This document shows positions 25,978 through 35,351 of a DNA stretch of 64,000 nt, piece after piece; positions within the stretch are counted from its first letter, which is position 1; the number at the start of each line of letters is the position of its first letter. The notes under the pieces were generated by a model. It was not told where the DNA came from. It saw nothing but the letters and a program-made list of their open reading frames with translations, and made no database searches. Source of the DNA: Bacillota bacterium (GTDB lineage Bacteria > Bacillota > UBA4882 > UBA8346); the NCBI GenBank assembly GCA_023402395.1, contig JAEYGI010000002.1:248001-312000 (forward strand), written 5' to 3'. The position numbers and the translations under genes were made by a program.

Positions 25978-28611
25978 ATGGATATGGATTCCAGGGTGAA
26001 AATTGCAGAAAGGGAAAAATGTGTTCAACTCCCGGACGATAGGTTTGACGCATTCGCCTATCATCAAATCATCCTGAAGCACGGAAAACCGGTCGATTAC
26101 ACTTTCCTGGGGGTGAACCCGGCCTTTTTGGCGCTGACGGGTTTGTCCGAAGCAATGGTTCTGGGGAAAAAGGCGACCGAAGTTTTCCCGGAGATAAAAA
26201 CGGGTGAGATTGATTGGATCGCGGCTTGCGGAGAAGTAGCGCTGACGGGCCGCTCTTTCCGGGTGAGGCGGTTTGATGAAATACTGGGCCGCTGGTTGAT
26301 GATTTCCGCTTACAGTTATGAAAAAGAACACTTCGCTATGGTTTGCCAAGATATTACCGAGCAGATGCGGCTCGAAGCGGAGCTGCGCGAGAGCCAAAAA
26401 GCGCTGGAGAATGAAGTCAGAACGCAACAACGGCTGAATCGCGAGTATGAAATGATTTTTCACGGCACCCAGGACGCCGTTTCCCTGCTGGAGGTCGGCG
26501 AGGACGGCCTGGTCCGCTACAAGCGCTTGAATAAAAGCCATCAAGCGTCCACCGGGTTGACTCCGGAGCAATTGTTCGGGAAAACTCCGGAAGAAGCGCT
26601 GGGAGACGAGGGGCGAAAGATCCAAAAGTATTATCTGGAATGCGTGCGGCAAGGCATACCCATCACCTATGAAGAGACGATCGCGCTGCCGCCGGGAAGG
26701 ATCACCTGGTCGACACTGCTTTCGCCGATCTCCGACGGGGAGCGGGTGGTACAGATCGTCGCCTCCCGCCGGAATATCACGGCATACAAGCAAATGACCC
26801 AGGAATTGCTGGAGAGCGAGGAGCGTTACAGCACTCTATTCGAGAATACCAAATCAGTGATGCTGATCGTCAACCCGGAGGACGGTTCGTTCCTGGACGC
26901 TAATCCCGCCGCCTGCGAATATTACGGGTATTCACGCGAGACCATGCGACGGATGAACATCAAGGACATCAATGTTCTTCCCCCCGAAGCGGTTCAGCAA
27001 GAGATGCTCAAGGCCAGCGCCGCGCACCGCAACGAGTTTCACTTCCCGCACCGGCTGGCTAGCGGCGAAATCCGCGAAGTGGAGGTTTTCAGCAGCCCGG
27101 TACGGATTCACGGCCAAGCGTACCTTTATTCCATCGTTCACGACATTACCGAGCGGAAGAAAGCGGAAGCGGAATTGTTTGAGGAGAAGGAACGGCTGAA
27201 GGTGACGCTGCATTCTATCGGAGACGCGGTGATCACCACTGACATTGACGGCCGAGTCAGCTTGTTAAACAATGTCGCCCAAGAGTTAATCGGCTGGAGC
27301 TATCAGGAAGCCATCGGGCAGCCCTTGGAGCGGGTATTCCGGATTATCAACGAACGGACCCGCCAGGTCTGCGAAAATCCGGTCTTCAAAGTTCTGAACA
27401 CCGGCTGCGTGGTGGAACTGGCCAACCATACCGCCCTGATCGCCCGGGACGGGACCGAGCGGAGCATTGCCGATAGCGGCGCCCCGATCCGTGATCAAAT
27501 GGGCAATGTCTTCGGGGTGGTGCTGGTGTTTCGGGACATCACCGAAAAGAAGCATCATGAGGAGAAAATCGAGTATCTGAGCTTTCACGACAATCTGACC
27601 GGCCTGTACAACCGCGTTTTCTTTGAAGAACAGCTCAAATACTTCAACCGCGAGGAATTTTTACCGCTGTCGATCATTGTCGGTGATGTCAACGGCTTGA
27701 AGCTGTCGAACGACGTTTTCGGCCATGACGCCGGGGACCGGTTGTTGATCAAGATCGCCGCCATCCTCCGTGCCTCCTGTCGGCCCGAGGACATTATCGC
27801 GCGCTGGGGCGGGGACGAGTTCGCCATCATCCTGCCCCGGACGACCTATCGCGAAGCGCTGAATGTCTGTGAGGCGGTCAAACGAAACTGCGAGCTGGAG
27901 GATACCGGGCCGATTCAGCCCAGCATCGCGCTGGGGGTCGCCACCAAAAGCAAGAACCATCAGGACATCATTCTGGTGTTAAAAGACGCCGAGGACGTGA
28001 TGTACCGGCACAAGCTGCTGGAAGGAAAAAGCGTCCGGAGCTCGTTGATCGCCTCTCTGGAGGAGACGTTGTTTGAAAAAAGCTACGAAACCGAGGAGCA
28101 CGCCCAGCGGATGTTGAGCATCGCCACCAAAGTGGGGCGCGAATTAGCGCTGTCCGAGAGCGAAATGGACGAGCTGAGCCTGCTCGCCATCTTGCACGAT
28201 ATCGGCAAAATCGCCATCCCCGACCATATTCTCGGCAAAAAGGACAAGCTGACTCTGGAGGAGTGGCGGGTGATGAAGAAACATCCGGAGATCGGGTTCC
28301 GCATCACCCAATCCTCTCCGGAACTGGCCCATATCGCGGATTTCATCCTGTCGCACCATGAACGGTGGGACGGGAAAGGCTATCCGCGCGGGCTGAAGGG
28401 GAAAGAGATTCCTAAATTGTCGCGGATCATTTCCATTATTGACGCCTACGACGTGATGACCCATTCCCGGCCTTATAAGGAAGCGATTGGCCCCGAGGAA
28501 GCGTTGCGGGAGATCGCCCGCTGCGCCGGCACGCAATTCGACCCCGAACTGGTAGCGGTGTTCGCCACGACAATCAATAAGATCAATACTCCCGAATTGG
28601 TTGACTCATAA
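25978..28611 (+). CDS. multi-PAS GGDEF/HD-GYP cyclic-di-GMP synthase-phosphodiesterase
   Basis: An 877-residue signalling protein without clear membrane segments. It has four PAS-like sensor modules (about residues 25-125, 140-260, 275-390, 400-530), then a GGDEF domain with an intact active site at 611-615 (RWGGDEF) and an inhibitory RxxD site (RPED) five residues before it. A complete HD-GYP domain follows, with H740-D741 (LHDIGK) and HHERWDGKGYP. Both the making and the breaking of cyclic di-GMP are therefore possible in one chain. The ATG at 25978 with AAGGGAAG is preferred over the TTG at 25963. It is monocistronic between a terminator and repeats. Confidence 0.92.
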   Translation: MDMDSRVKIAEREKCVQLPDDRFDAFAYHQIILKHGKPVDYTFLGVNPAFLALTGLSEAMVLGKKATEVFPEIKTGEIDWIAACGEVALTGRSFRVRRFDEILGRWLMISAYSYEKEHFAMVCQDITEQMRLEAELRESQKALENEVRTQQRLNREYEMIFHGTQDAVSLLEVGEDGLVRYKRLNKSHQASTGLTPEQLFGKTPEEALGDEGRKIQKYYLECVRQGIPITYEETIALPPGRITWSTLLSPISDGERVVQIVASRRNITAYKQMTQELLESEERYSTLFENTKSVMLIVNPEDGSFLDANPAACEYYGYSRETMRRMNIKDINVLPPEAVQQEMLKASAAHRNEFHFPHRLASGEIREVEVFSSPVRIHGQAYLYSIVHDITERKKAEAELFEEKERLKVTLHSIGDAVITTDIDGRVSLLNNVAQELIGWSYQEAIGQPLERVFRIINERTRQVCENPVFKVLNTGCVVELANHTALIARDGTERSIADSGAPIRDQMGNVFGVVLVFRDITEKKHHEEKIEYLSFHDNLTGLYNRVFFEEQLKYFNREEFLPLSIIVGDVNGLKLSNDVFGHDAGDRLLIKIAAILRASCRPEDIIARWGGDEFAIILPRTTYREALNVCEAVKRNCELEDTGPIQPSIALGVATKSKNHQDIILVLKDAEDVMYRHKLLEGKSVRSSLIASLEETLFEKSYETEEHAQRMLSIATKVGRELALSESEMDELSLLAILHDIGKIAIPDHILGKKDKLTLEEWRVMKKHPEIGFRITQSSPELAHIADFILSHHERWDGKGYPRGLKGKEIPKLSRIISIIDAYDVMTHSRPYKEAIGPEEALREIARCAGTQFDPELVAVFATTINKINTPELVDS

Positions 28612-28620
28612 GAATTGGCG

Positions 28621-29216
28621 AATTAAAGCTGTTCCGTCAAATCCGGCCTCATGGACGGGATGCAATTTGAAATTTAACTCAACTTACATATAGGATGAAA
28701 TAAATTTCTCGACCAGATTTGCATTCTTAAAGCCGAATGCAAATGAAATCAAATCGGAATTTATTTCATCCTAATTACCGCGGTAATAAGTTGAATTAAA
28801 TTCATTAATTTTCCATCAGGGCCGTGCTTTAGGGACATGATGCATGTAAGAAATTTAACTCAACTTACATAGTTCCAGTCCGGCCGGTGTGATATAATTT
28901 ATGGAAGTTATTTCAAGGTTGTTCAAAGGGGTCAAGGCGGCCAACCGGAACGGATCGCAACCGGCGCCGGGCGTCGCGCCGACTCAGATCAGCTTGCATT
29001 CCATATCCTGATCCAAGGATAATGGCGCAGGCTCTATATAGGATGAAATAAATTTCTTAACCGGATTTGCATTCTTAAAGCCGAATGCAATGAAATTAAA
29101 TCGGAATTTATTTCATCCTATTACAGCAGTAATAAGTTGAATTAAATACCTTAGTCTTCCATCGTGGCCGGATTTAGGGACATGATGTATATTTAGAAAT
29201 TTAATTCAACTTATAT
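28621..29216. repeat. duplicated inverted-repeat elements (two-hairpin module, 2.3 copies)
   Basis: A module of two consecutive hairpins occurs twice: AGGATGAAATAAATTT with its complement (28691-28773 and 29039-29120), then TAAGTTGAATTAAAT with ATTTAAYTCAACTTA (28784-28870 and 29130-29216). A decayed copy of the second hairpin precedes them (28621-28689). The repeat period is 348 bases. Relatives of the second hairpin are at 56262-56345 and 57541-57584. No gene is seen in this 600-base stretch, and the last arm ends next to the ribosome binding site of the nitroreductase. Confidence 0.8.
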
Positions 29217-29230
29217 AGGAGGAGCAGTCG

Positions 29231-29854
29231 ATGGAAACTACTCAACAATGGCATACCCGTAATCAAACCCTGGCCACGATTAAGCAACGCCGGAGCATCC
29301 GAATGTTCACCGACGATCCGATCGCCGACGAGGATCTGCTGACAGTGCTGAAGGCGGCCAATAAGGCGCCGTCCGCCCATAATCAGCAATCCTGGCGTTT
29401 TATGGTGATCCGGGGCGAAAAAAAGCGGGAACTGGTCGAGCTGGTCAATTCCCGGGCGGTCGAATTCCCGAAGTCGTCCTCGGTCTTGCTGCGCATGGCC
29501 TCGCGGACCATGGCCAGCGCGCCGGCGGTGATCGCCGTGGCCAACACCGGCGATCTGATCGAACACGGAACGCAGTTGTTTCAGATCGATAAGGCGGCGG
29601 CCCACGATTTCTTCCGGACCATGGAGATCCAAAGTTCGGCCGCAGCGGTTCAAAATCTATTGCTCGCCGCCACGTCGCTGGGATTGGCAACGGTCTGGCT
29701 GGGGATTCTGTTTCTAATCAAAGACGAGGTTTTGACCCTGCTGGGAGAGCCCAAGGGTGAGTTCATGGCGGTCATTCCCATTGGCTACCCGCATAAGGAG
29801 ACCAAGGGACCAACCAAAAGGCCCCTGGAGACCATCGTCAAGTACTTAGATTGA
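29231..29854 (+). CDS. nitroreductase-family FMN oxidoreductase
   Basis: A 207-residue protein with the family N-terminal motif KQRRSIRMF, the flavin-contact segment APSAHNQQSWRFMVI, and the C-terminal GLATVWLGI and AVIPIGYP blocks. Proteins of this family reduce nitro-compounds, quinones or flavins with NAD(P)H, or act in flavin turnover. AGGAGGAG precedes the ATG. It stands alone between repeats and an unremarkable 300-base gap. Substrate unknown. Confidence 0.88.
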   Translation: METTQQWHTRNQTLATIKQRRSIRMFTDDPIADEDLLTVLKAANKAPSAHNQQSWRFMVIRGEKKRELVELVNSRAVEFPKSSSVLLRMASRTMASAPAVIAVANTGDLIEHGTQLFQIDKAAAHDFFRTMEIQSSAAAVQNLLLAATSLGLATVWLGILFLIKDEVLTLLGEPKGEFMAVIPIGYPHKETKGPTKRPLETIVKYLD

Positions 29855-30154
29855 TCAGACGCCCCTAGCTTAAATGCACCAGAAAAAATAATAAAGAAAT
29901 TGGAAATCGGGCGAGCGCGGTGTCACGGCTCGCTCTGTTTATTTGGTGCGGCAGGCCCCTGGCAAAGCGAAGTAAATTTCACCACAATTCAGCGGCGGTT
30001 GGAGGATTACCTGGTAAAAAAGTAGAATTGTTACGGCTGGAAAGCCGGACCACAAGAAGACGGATTAATGTCTTAAGCTTATAAATTCTTTCAATATTTA
30101 TCAAAATACCTCCGCAAAATTCAATCCCGGAGCGATCTAAGGAGGACGGCGCGT
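29855..30154. other. intergenic, possible weak terminator only
   Basis: After the nitroreductase a GCGAGC/GCTCGC hairpin (29911-29933) followed by a T-rich stretch could end transcription. Nothing else was recognised before the AGGAGG site of the cheR-like gene at 30141-30146. Confidence 0.45.
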
Positions 30155-30949
30155 TTGGACTATCCAGCCTTTAAGCGGATGGCCGGAGAATTAACCGGAA
30201 TCGAACTGGAAAACTATAAGAGCCAGCAGATGGACCGCAGGATCCATTCCCTGATGCAATCGTGGAAGATTGAAACGTATGAGGAATTTCTGACGGTGCT
30301 GCGCAATGATCCTGATCGCTACCGGGACTTCGAGAAGAAGCTGACCATCAATGTCTCGGAGTTTTTCCGGAATCCGGATCGGTTTGAGGATCTGCGCCAA
30401 ACCGTCTTGCCCCGCTTGGCCCGGGAACGCCGGCTGGTCCGGATCTGGAGCGCGGGGTGCTCCAATGGGGCGGAACCGTATTCGATCGCGATCCTGCTCC
30501 GGGAATCGGGCTTGGAATCGAAAGCGGAGATTGTCGGCACCGATGTGGACCGGTTGATTCTGAGGGAAGCGTCTCAAGCGGTTTATCACCCGACTCAGGT
30601 CAAAAATCTCCCGGCCGGGCTGCTTGAAAAGTATTTCGAGCCATTGGCGAACGGAACCTATCGTTTGCAGGACACGATCCGTGGCATGATAGAGTTCAGG
30701 CATCACAACCTGTTGAGTGATCCGTTCGATTCCGACCTGGATTTGATTATCTGCCGGAATGTGGTGATTTATTTTACCGAAGTGGCCAAGAACGGGCTTT
30801 ATCAGCGTTTCCTGCAATCGTTGCGGCCGGGCGGGTTCCTGCTGGTGGGCGGGACCGAGCCGTTGCTCAACTATCGGCAACTGGGGTTTGAGACCGGGCC
30901 CCCGTCTTTTTACCGAAAACCCGGGGGGCCGGAGGGGAGCGGAGCATAA
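30155..30949 (+). CDS. CheR-type protein-glutamate O-methyltransferase
   Basis: A 264-residue SAM-dependent methyltransferase with the CheR N-terminal helical domain (LTINVSEFFRNPDRFEDL) and the SAM-binding motif IWSAGCSNGAEPYSIAI. The ICRNVVIYF motif is conserved in chemotaxis methyltransferases, and the C-terminus reads GGFLLVGGTEPL. It starts at TTG behind AGGAGG. No chemotaxis receptor, cheB or flagellar gene is near; instead it abuts acpS without a gap. A normal chemotaxis role elsewhere is likely, with the position in this operon accidental or regulatory. Confidence 0.88.
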   Translation: MDYPAFKRMAGELTGIELENYKSQQMDRRIHSLMQSWKIETYEEFLTVLRNDPDRYRDFEKKLTINVSEFFRNPDRFEDLRQTVLPRLARERRLVRIWSAGCSNGAEPYSIAILLRESGLESKAEIVGTDVDRLILREASQAVYHPTQVKNLPAGLLEKYFEPLANGTYRLQDTIRGMIEFRHHNLLSDPFDSDLDLIICRNVVIYFTEVAKNGLYQRFLQSLRPGGFLLVGGTEPLLNYRQLGFETGPPSFYRKPGGPEGSGA

Positions 30950-31318
30950 ATGATCCGTGGGACTGGAGTGGACTTGATCGAGATTGGCCGGATCGCCGCG
31001 GCGCTCCGCAATCCCGAATTCGGCCGGAGGGTCTTTAGCGAGCGAGAACTGACCGAGACCCGCTCCGCCGCACATCGCCTGTCCGGCTATTTCGCAGCCA
31101 AGGAGGCCCTGCTAAAAGCGATGGGCACCGGCCTTGCCGGCTTTTCCTGGCAGGAGATGGAGGTGCGGCATGATTCGGCCGGGGCGCCTTTTTTCGAGGT
31201 GAACGGGAAAGTCCGGGAATACTTGGACACAAGAAAGATGGGCCGGATTCACCTTTCCATTTCGCATTCGCGCGAATATGCCGTGGCTCAGGTCATATTG
31301 GAAGAGGTGGTCGAATGA
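30950..31318 (+). CDS. acpS: holo-[acyl-carrier-protein] synthase
   Basis: A 122-residue phosphopantetheinyl transferase that activates acyl carrier protein with coenzyme A. The magnesium-binding aspartate lies in GTGVDLIEIGRI, and the second motif is FAAKEALLKAMGTG; IHLSISHSREYAVAQVI completes the fold. Length is normal. The ATG follows the cheR stop directly, and the end overlaps nnr by four bases. The order acpS-nnr-alr is common in Bacillota, which supports the call. Confidence 0.95.
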   Translation: MIRGTGVDLIEIGRIAAALRNPEFGRRVFSERELTETRSAAHRLSGYFAAKEALLKAMGTGLAGFSWQEMEVRHDSAGAPFFEVNGKVREYLDTRKMGRIHLSISHSREYAVAQVILEEVVE

Positions 31319-32814
31319 AAGTCGCTACCGTGGAACAAATGAAAGCAATTGACCGGCGTTCCCAAGAGGAGTTCGGCATGGCCGGAGCCTTGCTGATGGA
31401 GAGGGCGGCTTTGGCAGTCCGGGACGCGATGCGGGAACGTTACGGCAATTTGGCGGGCCGCCGGATCGTGATTTGCTGCGGTAAGGGAAACAATGGCGGC
31501 GACGGGCTGGCGTTGGCCCGGATTTTGATGGAAGATGGCGCGGAAGTGACCGCGCTGCTGGCTTTTGCTCCCGATCAATATCGCGGGCTGGCCGGGGTCA
31601 ATCTGGCTTGCTGCCGGAGTTATGGGGTGCCGCTGGTTTCCTGGGCCAGCGCCGATCTTGAGCAATTGGGGAAGGCCGATTGTTTCGTCGATGCCTTGCT
31701 GGGAACCGGCGCAACCGGAGCTCCCACCGGAACAGTAGCCGAATCGGTTACATTTCTAAATCGCCAATCCCGGCCGGTGGTGGCGATCGACGCTCCCACC
31801 GGAGTGGATATGGATAACGGAAGCGTATCCGAACCGGCGGTGCGGGCCGATCTGACCATTACCTTCGGACTGCCTAAGCCGGGATTGCTGAGTTACCCCG
31901 GGGCCGAGCGGGCGGGACGGCTGGTGGTAGCCTCGATCGGATTTCCTCCAGTGCTGCTGCATTCCCCGGAATTGACCATTGAATACGTGACCGGGGCCGA
32001 CATCCGGGTGAAACTGCCATGCCGTTCCCCCGCGGCGCACAAAGGAACCACCGGCCAGGTGCTGATTATTGGCGGCAGCCCGGGGATGACCGGCGCGGCG
32101 GCTATTGCCGCACTGGCGGCGCTGCGCGGCGGCTGCGGCCTGGCGACTGTCGCGCTCCGGTCCGGCTTGCCGTTTCCGGAAAAACCGCCGGAAGTGATGG
32201 CGGTGAACTGGGACGGGTTATGGGATACGGACCGGTTTGACGGCATTGTGATCGGACCGGGGTTGGGCCTGGCCGGAGACGGCCGGGCGATGCTGGCCGG
32301 GTTGATCGGATCGGCTGGGCCTTCCCTGGTGGTGGACGCCGACGGCTTGAATCTGTTGGGCCGGGAGCCGGAGCTGTTTGAAACGGCCAGCCGTCCGATC
32401 ATTCTGACGCCTCATCCCGGGGAGATGTCCCGGCTGACTGGGGCTTCCGTCGCCGCCGTCCAGGCCGACCGGATCGGAATGGCGGTCCGTTTGGCGAAAG
32501 AACGCCAAGTCATTGTGGTGCTAAAAGGAGCCCGGACGGTCACCGCGACGCCGGATGGCCGTTCTTATATCAATTCCAGCGGCAACCCCGGGATGGCGAC
32601 CGCCGGGATGGGCGATGCCCTGGCGGGGATCATCGCGAGCCTGCTGGCGCAAGGCATGCCTCCGGAGGACGCGGCAGTGGCCGGAGTTTATCTGCACGGA
32701 TTGGCCGGAGATCTCGCGGCGCGCCGGTTCGGTCCCGCAGGAATCCTGGCCGGGGATCTGGTGTCCGGAATTCCGGAGGCGTTGGGAAAGGTGATGCGTG
32801 ATGAATCGGTATGA
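31315..32814 (+). CDS. nnr: bifunctional NAD(P)H-hydrate epimerase / ADP-dependent dehydratase
   Basis: A 499-residue repair enzyme. The N-terminal YjeF_N epimerase domain contains CGKGNNGGDGLALAR and VDALLGTGATG. The C-terminal ribokinase-like dehydratase domain contains HKGTTGQVLIIGGSPGMTGA, VVDADGLNLL, ILTPHPGEMSRL and NPGMATAGMGDALAGIIASLL. It repairs hydrated NADH and NADPH. The ATGA overlap with acpS and the overlap with alr show tight translational coupling. Confidence 0.95.
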   Translation: MKVATVEQMKAIDRRSQEEFGMAGALLMERAALAVRDAMRERYGNLAGRRIVICCGKGNNGGDGLALARILMEDGAEVTALLAFAPDQYRGLAGVNLACCRSYGVPLVSWASADLEQLGKADCFVDALLGTGATGAPTGTVAESVTFLNRQSRPVVAIDAPTGVDMDNGSVSEPAVRADLTITFGLPKPGLLSYPGAERAGRLVVASIGFPPVLLHSPELTIEYVTGADIRVKLPCRSPAAHKGTTGQVLIIGGSPGMTGAAAIAALAALRGGCGLATVALRSGLPFPEKPPEVMAVNWDGLWDTDRFDGIVIGPGLGLAGDGRAMLAGLIGSAGPSLVVDADGLNLLGREPELFETASRPIILTPHPGEMSRLTGASVAAVQADRIGMAVRLAKERQVIVVLKGARTVTATPDGRSYINSSGNPGMATAGMGDALAGIIASLLAQGMPPEDAAVAGVYLHGLAGDLAARRFGPAGILAGDLVSGIPEALGKVMRDESV

Positions 32815-33946
32815 CGAGAGGCTGCGTCCGGTGTGGGCGGAGATCGATCTGGCGGCGATCCGGCATAATATCGGGGAAGTCAGGCGGTTGGTCGGTCCAC
32901 TGGTCGAGATGATGGCGGTGGTCAAGGCCGAAGGCTATGGCCATGGAGCGATTCCGGTGGCCCGTGCGGCGCTGGAGGCCGGAGCCACTTGGCTGGGAGT
33001 GGCGCTGCCCGAGGAAGGGATCGCTTTGCGGCGGGCCGGATTCGAGGCGCCGATCCTGGTTTTCAGCCCGCTCCAGGCCGATCAGGCGGAAGCGATGGTC
33101 GAGTACGGCCTGACGTCATCCCTTTGCGGGCTGGATGCGGCGGTGGCCTTGTCGCGGCGGGCCGTCAAAGCCGGGAAGTCCGCCGCAGTCCACCTCAAAG
33201 TGGATACCGGAATGGGCCGGATCGGAGTCCGGGTGAACGAGGCGGTCCGTTTTGCCGTTTCGGTGCGGCGATTGCCCGGGATTGAGGTCACCGGAGTCTT
33301 TTCCCATCTGGCCACCGCCGATGAGGCGAACAAAGACTATGCCAGATTACAGTTGAAAAACTTCAACAAGGTGATTGTCGACCTTAAGAACGACGGGCAG
33401 CTTCCGGCCGAGATGCACCTGGCCAATAGCGCGGCTGTCATCGATCTGCCCCTGACCTATTTCAATCTGGTCCGGCCGGGGATCATGATCTACGGCCTCT
33501 ATCCTTCCGACGAAGTCGACCGGAGCCGGGTGCGGCTCAAGCCCGCCCTTTCCCTGAAAACCAGGGTCAGCTTTGTCAAACGGGTCGGCCCCGGCACCGG
33601 GATCAGTTACGGGCAGCGCTACCATACCGGCCGGGAAAGTACCATCGCCACCATTCCCATCGGCTACGCTGACGGCTGGTCGCGAATGCTCTCCCATAAA
33701 GCCGCGGCGTTGATCCGCGGCAAACGGTTTCCGATTGTCGGAACCATCTGCATGGACCAATGTATGATCGATGTCGGCGACGAGCCGGTGGAGATCGGTC
33801 AGGAAGTGGTGCTCATCGGGTCCCAGGGCGGGGCGTCGATTAGCGCTGATGAAGTAGCGGGGGCTCTGGGAACCATTAATTACGAGGTGACGTGTATGTT
33901 GAGCAATCGGGTACCGAGGGTGTATTTGAATGAATCGCCCTCGTAA
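32801..33946 (+). CDS. alr: alanine racemase
   Basis: A 381-residue PLP enzyme making D-alanine for peptidoglycan. The PLP lysine is K42 (VVKAEGYGHG), and the other catalytic tyrosine lies in the GISYGQRY region. MDQCMIDVG and the C-terminal NYEVTCMLSNRVPRVY are typical. The ATG at 32801 is preferred with AAAGGTG upstream; GTG at 32798 is the alternative. It overlaps nnr by 14 bases and the following lipoyl-like gene by 17. Confidence 0.95.
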   Translation: MNRYDERLRPVWAEIDLAAIRHNIGEVRRLVGPLVEMMAVVKAEGYGHGAIPVARAALEAGATWLGVALPEEGIALRRAGFEAPILVFSPLQADQAEAMVEYGLTSSLCGLDAAVALSRRAVKAGKSAAVHLKVDTGMGRIGVRVNEAVRFAVSVRRLPGIEVTGVFSHLATADEANKDYARLQLKNFNKVIVDLKNDGQLPAEMHLANSAAVIDLPLTYFNLVRPGIMIYGLYPSDEVDRSRVRLKPALSLKTRVSFVKRVGPGTGISYGQRYHTGRESTIATIPIGYADGWSRMLSHKAAALIRGKRFPIVGTICMDQCMIDVGDEPVEIGQEVVLIGSQGGASISADEVAGALGTINYEVTCMLSNRVPRVYLNESPS

Positions 33947-34184
33947 GATTGAGATCAAAATGCCGCTGCTGGCGCCGGAGGAACCGGAGATCGAGGTGAT
34001 CCGCTGGCTGGTGCCGGAGGGCGCTCCGGTGGCCATCGATCAGGATCTGCTGGTACTGAAAGTGGATGGCGAGGAATTTCTACTGCCGTCTCCGGTCGAA
34101 GGCGTCTTGCTCTCCCGGGCCGTGGAGCCGGATGAAATGATCGCCACCGGACAGGTACTGGCCGTGGTTTTGGAAACTATGTGA
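33930..34184 (+). CDS. small biotinyl/lipoyl-like domain protein lacking the modified lysine
   Basis: An 84-residue single-domain protein. The pattern (KMPLLAPEEPEIEVIRWLVPEG, DQDLLVLKVD, LPSPVEGVLLSRAVEPDE, IATGQVLAVV) is that of lipoyl domains of 2-oxoacid dehydrogenases. At the beta-turn where lipoyl domains read ETDKA it reads KVDGE, so the acceptor lysine is missing. It may be a non-modified structural relative. It overlaps alr by 17 bases; the function is unknown and no dehydrogenase complex is near. Confidence 0.7.
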   Translation: MNRPRKIEIKMPLLAPEEPEIEVIRWLVPEGAPVAIDQDLLVLKVDGEEFLLPSPVEGVLLSRAVEPDEMIATGQVLAVVLETM

Positions 34185-34282
34185 TGCGGTAATACTAATT
34201 ATCTGGTCGGAGGGATTCCAGGCCGGATGCTTGGGAATATTTGTCCACCCCCGCGCATAGACCTATGATGGGGGTGTTGTAC

Positions 34283-35206
34283 ATGAAAAGATGGGTTTGG
34301 CTTCCACTGCTGGCTGTGGCCTTCCTGGTGTTGGCGGGGGCCGCCGGGCCGACGGTGTTTTTTCAGATGAAGGATCCGGCCGGGGACGAGCATGGGTACG
34401 GCAATTATCAATATCCGACCAACATTGCCTTCCGACCATTTAAGGGACTCTTTGACATCACCGAGTTCAAGGTCTGGTCGGAACAGCCCGGCTTGGTGTA
34501 TTTCGACACCACGTTTCAGGATAATACCAACCCGTGGCTGGCGCCGGAGGGCTTCATTCATCAGAACTTGCGGATCTTCATCGATTCCGTTCCGGAACAG
34601 GGATCGGCGAGCCTGCCGCGCCGGGGCGCCTATGTCCAGTTCAATCCGAAATACGCTTGGGATATCGGGCTGAGGATCGCCGGCTGGGGTAACAGTCAAC
34701 TGATTTTCAACGACAACGGCAAGTATCGTCACACCTCGTTAAAGACGGAAATTATGGGAGACAACCGGACCATCCGGGCCACCGTTCCCATATCGGTGAT
34801 CGGAACTCCGGCCCGGTCCTGGCGTTACTACGTTCTGGTCGGCTCTTACGACGGATTCGGCGAGGATTTTTTTCGGCGGGTGATGCGGAGTCCGGCGGAA
34901 TGGGCCATTGGAGGCGGATCCGATCAGTACGTTGAACCCCAGGTTCTCGATATTCTCGCTCCCGATGCCGGCAGCCAGAACCGGCAATTGAACTCCTTCG
35001 ATCCGGCCGGAAGCAGGCTGGCCGAGCTTCAACCGGTTGGCGCGGGCCTGACTGCGGCCTGGTGGCGGGGATGGATGCTGTCCCTGATCGGTCTGGCTTT
35101 GCTCGGAGCCGCCGCGTATTATGGGTGGCGCCGGCTTCGGCGGACCGGAAATATCAGTTGGTTTTGGATTCGGGTCCGGGATCGGGAAAAGCAAAAGGGC
35201 GTATAG
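34283..35206 (+). CDS. glucodextranase C-terminal-like (PF09985-type) surface protein
   Basis: A 307-residue protein with a signal peptide (LPLLAVAFLVLAGAAG), a beta-rich domain (KDPAGDEHGYGNYQYPTN, FDITEFKVW, YFDTTFQDNTNPWLAPEG), and one C-terminal membrane segment (MLSLIGLALLGAAAYYG) with an arginine-rich cytoplasmic tail. The domain resembles the C-terminal carbohydrate- or surface-binding module of glucodextranase and pullulanase-like proteins. No catalytic domain is present. The ATG at 34283 follows GGGGGTG; the frame opens earlier at 34241. The stop codon lies in the loop of a terminator hairpin. Confidence 0.65.
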   Translation: MKRWVWLPLLAVAFLVLAGAAGPTVFFQMKDPAGDEHGYGNYQYPTNIAFRPFKGLFDITEFKVWSEQPGLVYFDTTFQDNTNPWLAPEGFIHQNLRIFIDSVPEQGSASLPRRGAYVQFNPKYAWDIGLRIAGWGNSQLIFNDNGKYRHTSLKTEIMGDNRTIRATVPISVIGTPARSWRYYVLVGSYDGFGEDFFRRVMRSPAEWAIGGGSDQYVEPQVLDILAPDAGSQNRQLNSFDPAGSRLAELQPVGAGLTAAWWRGWMLSLIGLALLGAAAYYGWRRLRRTGNISWFWIRVRDREKQKGV

Positions 35207-35226
35207 GCGCCCTTAAAAATTTTTTA
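35195..35226 (+). terminator. intrinsic terminator overlapping the stop codon
   Basis: AAGGGCG (35195-35201) pairs with CGCCCTT (35208-35214) around a loop that contains the TAG stop, followed by AAAAATTTTTT. Confidence 0.65.
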
Positions 35227-35351
35227 ATCCTGAATTTTCGGATGAACCCGCAATTATTAGGCTTCAAACGGGACAAACTACCTTTGAATGCTGACAAATG
35301 AAGGTTGACCCCTCAATCCGATTAATGCTAAACTAATTGTGACCTTTTTGA

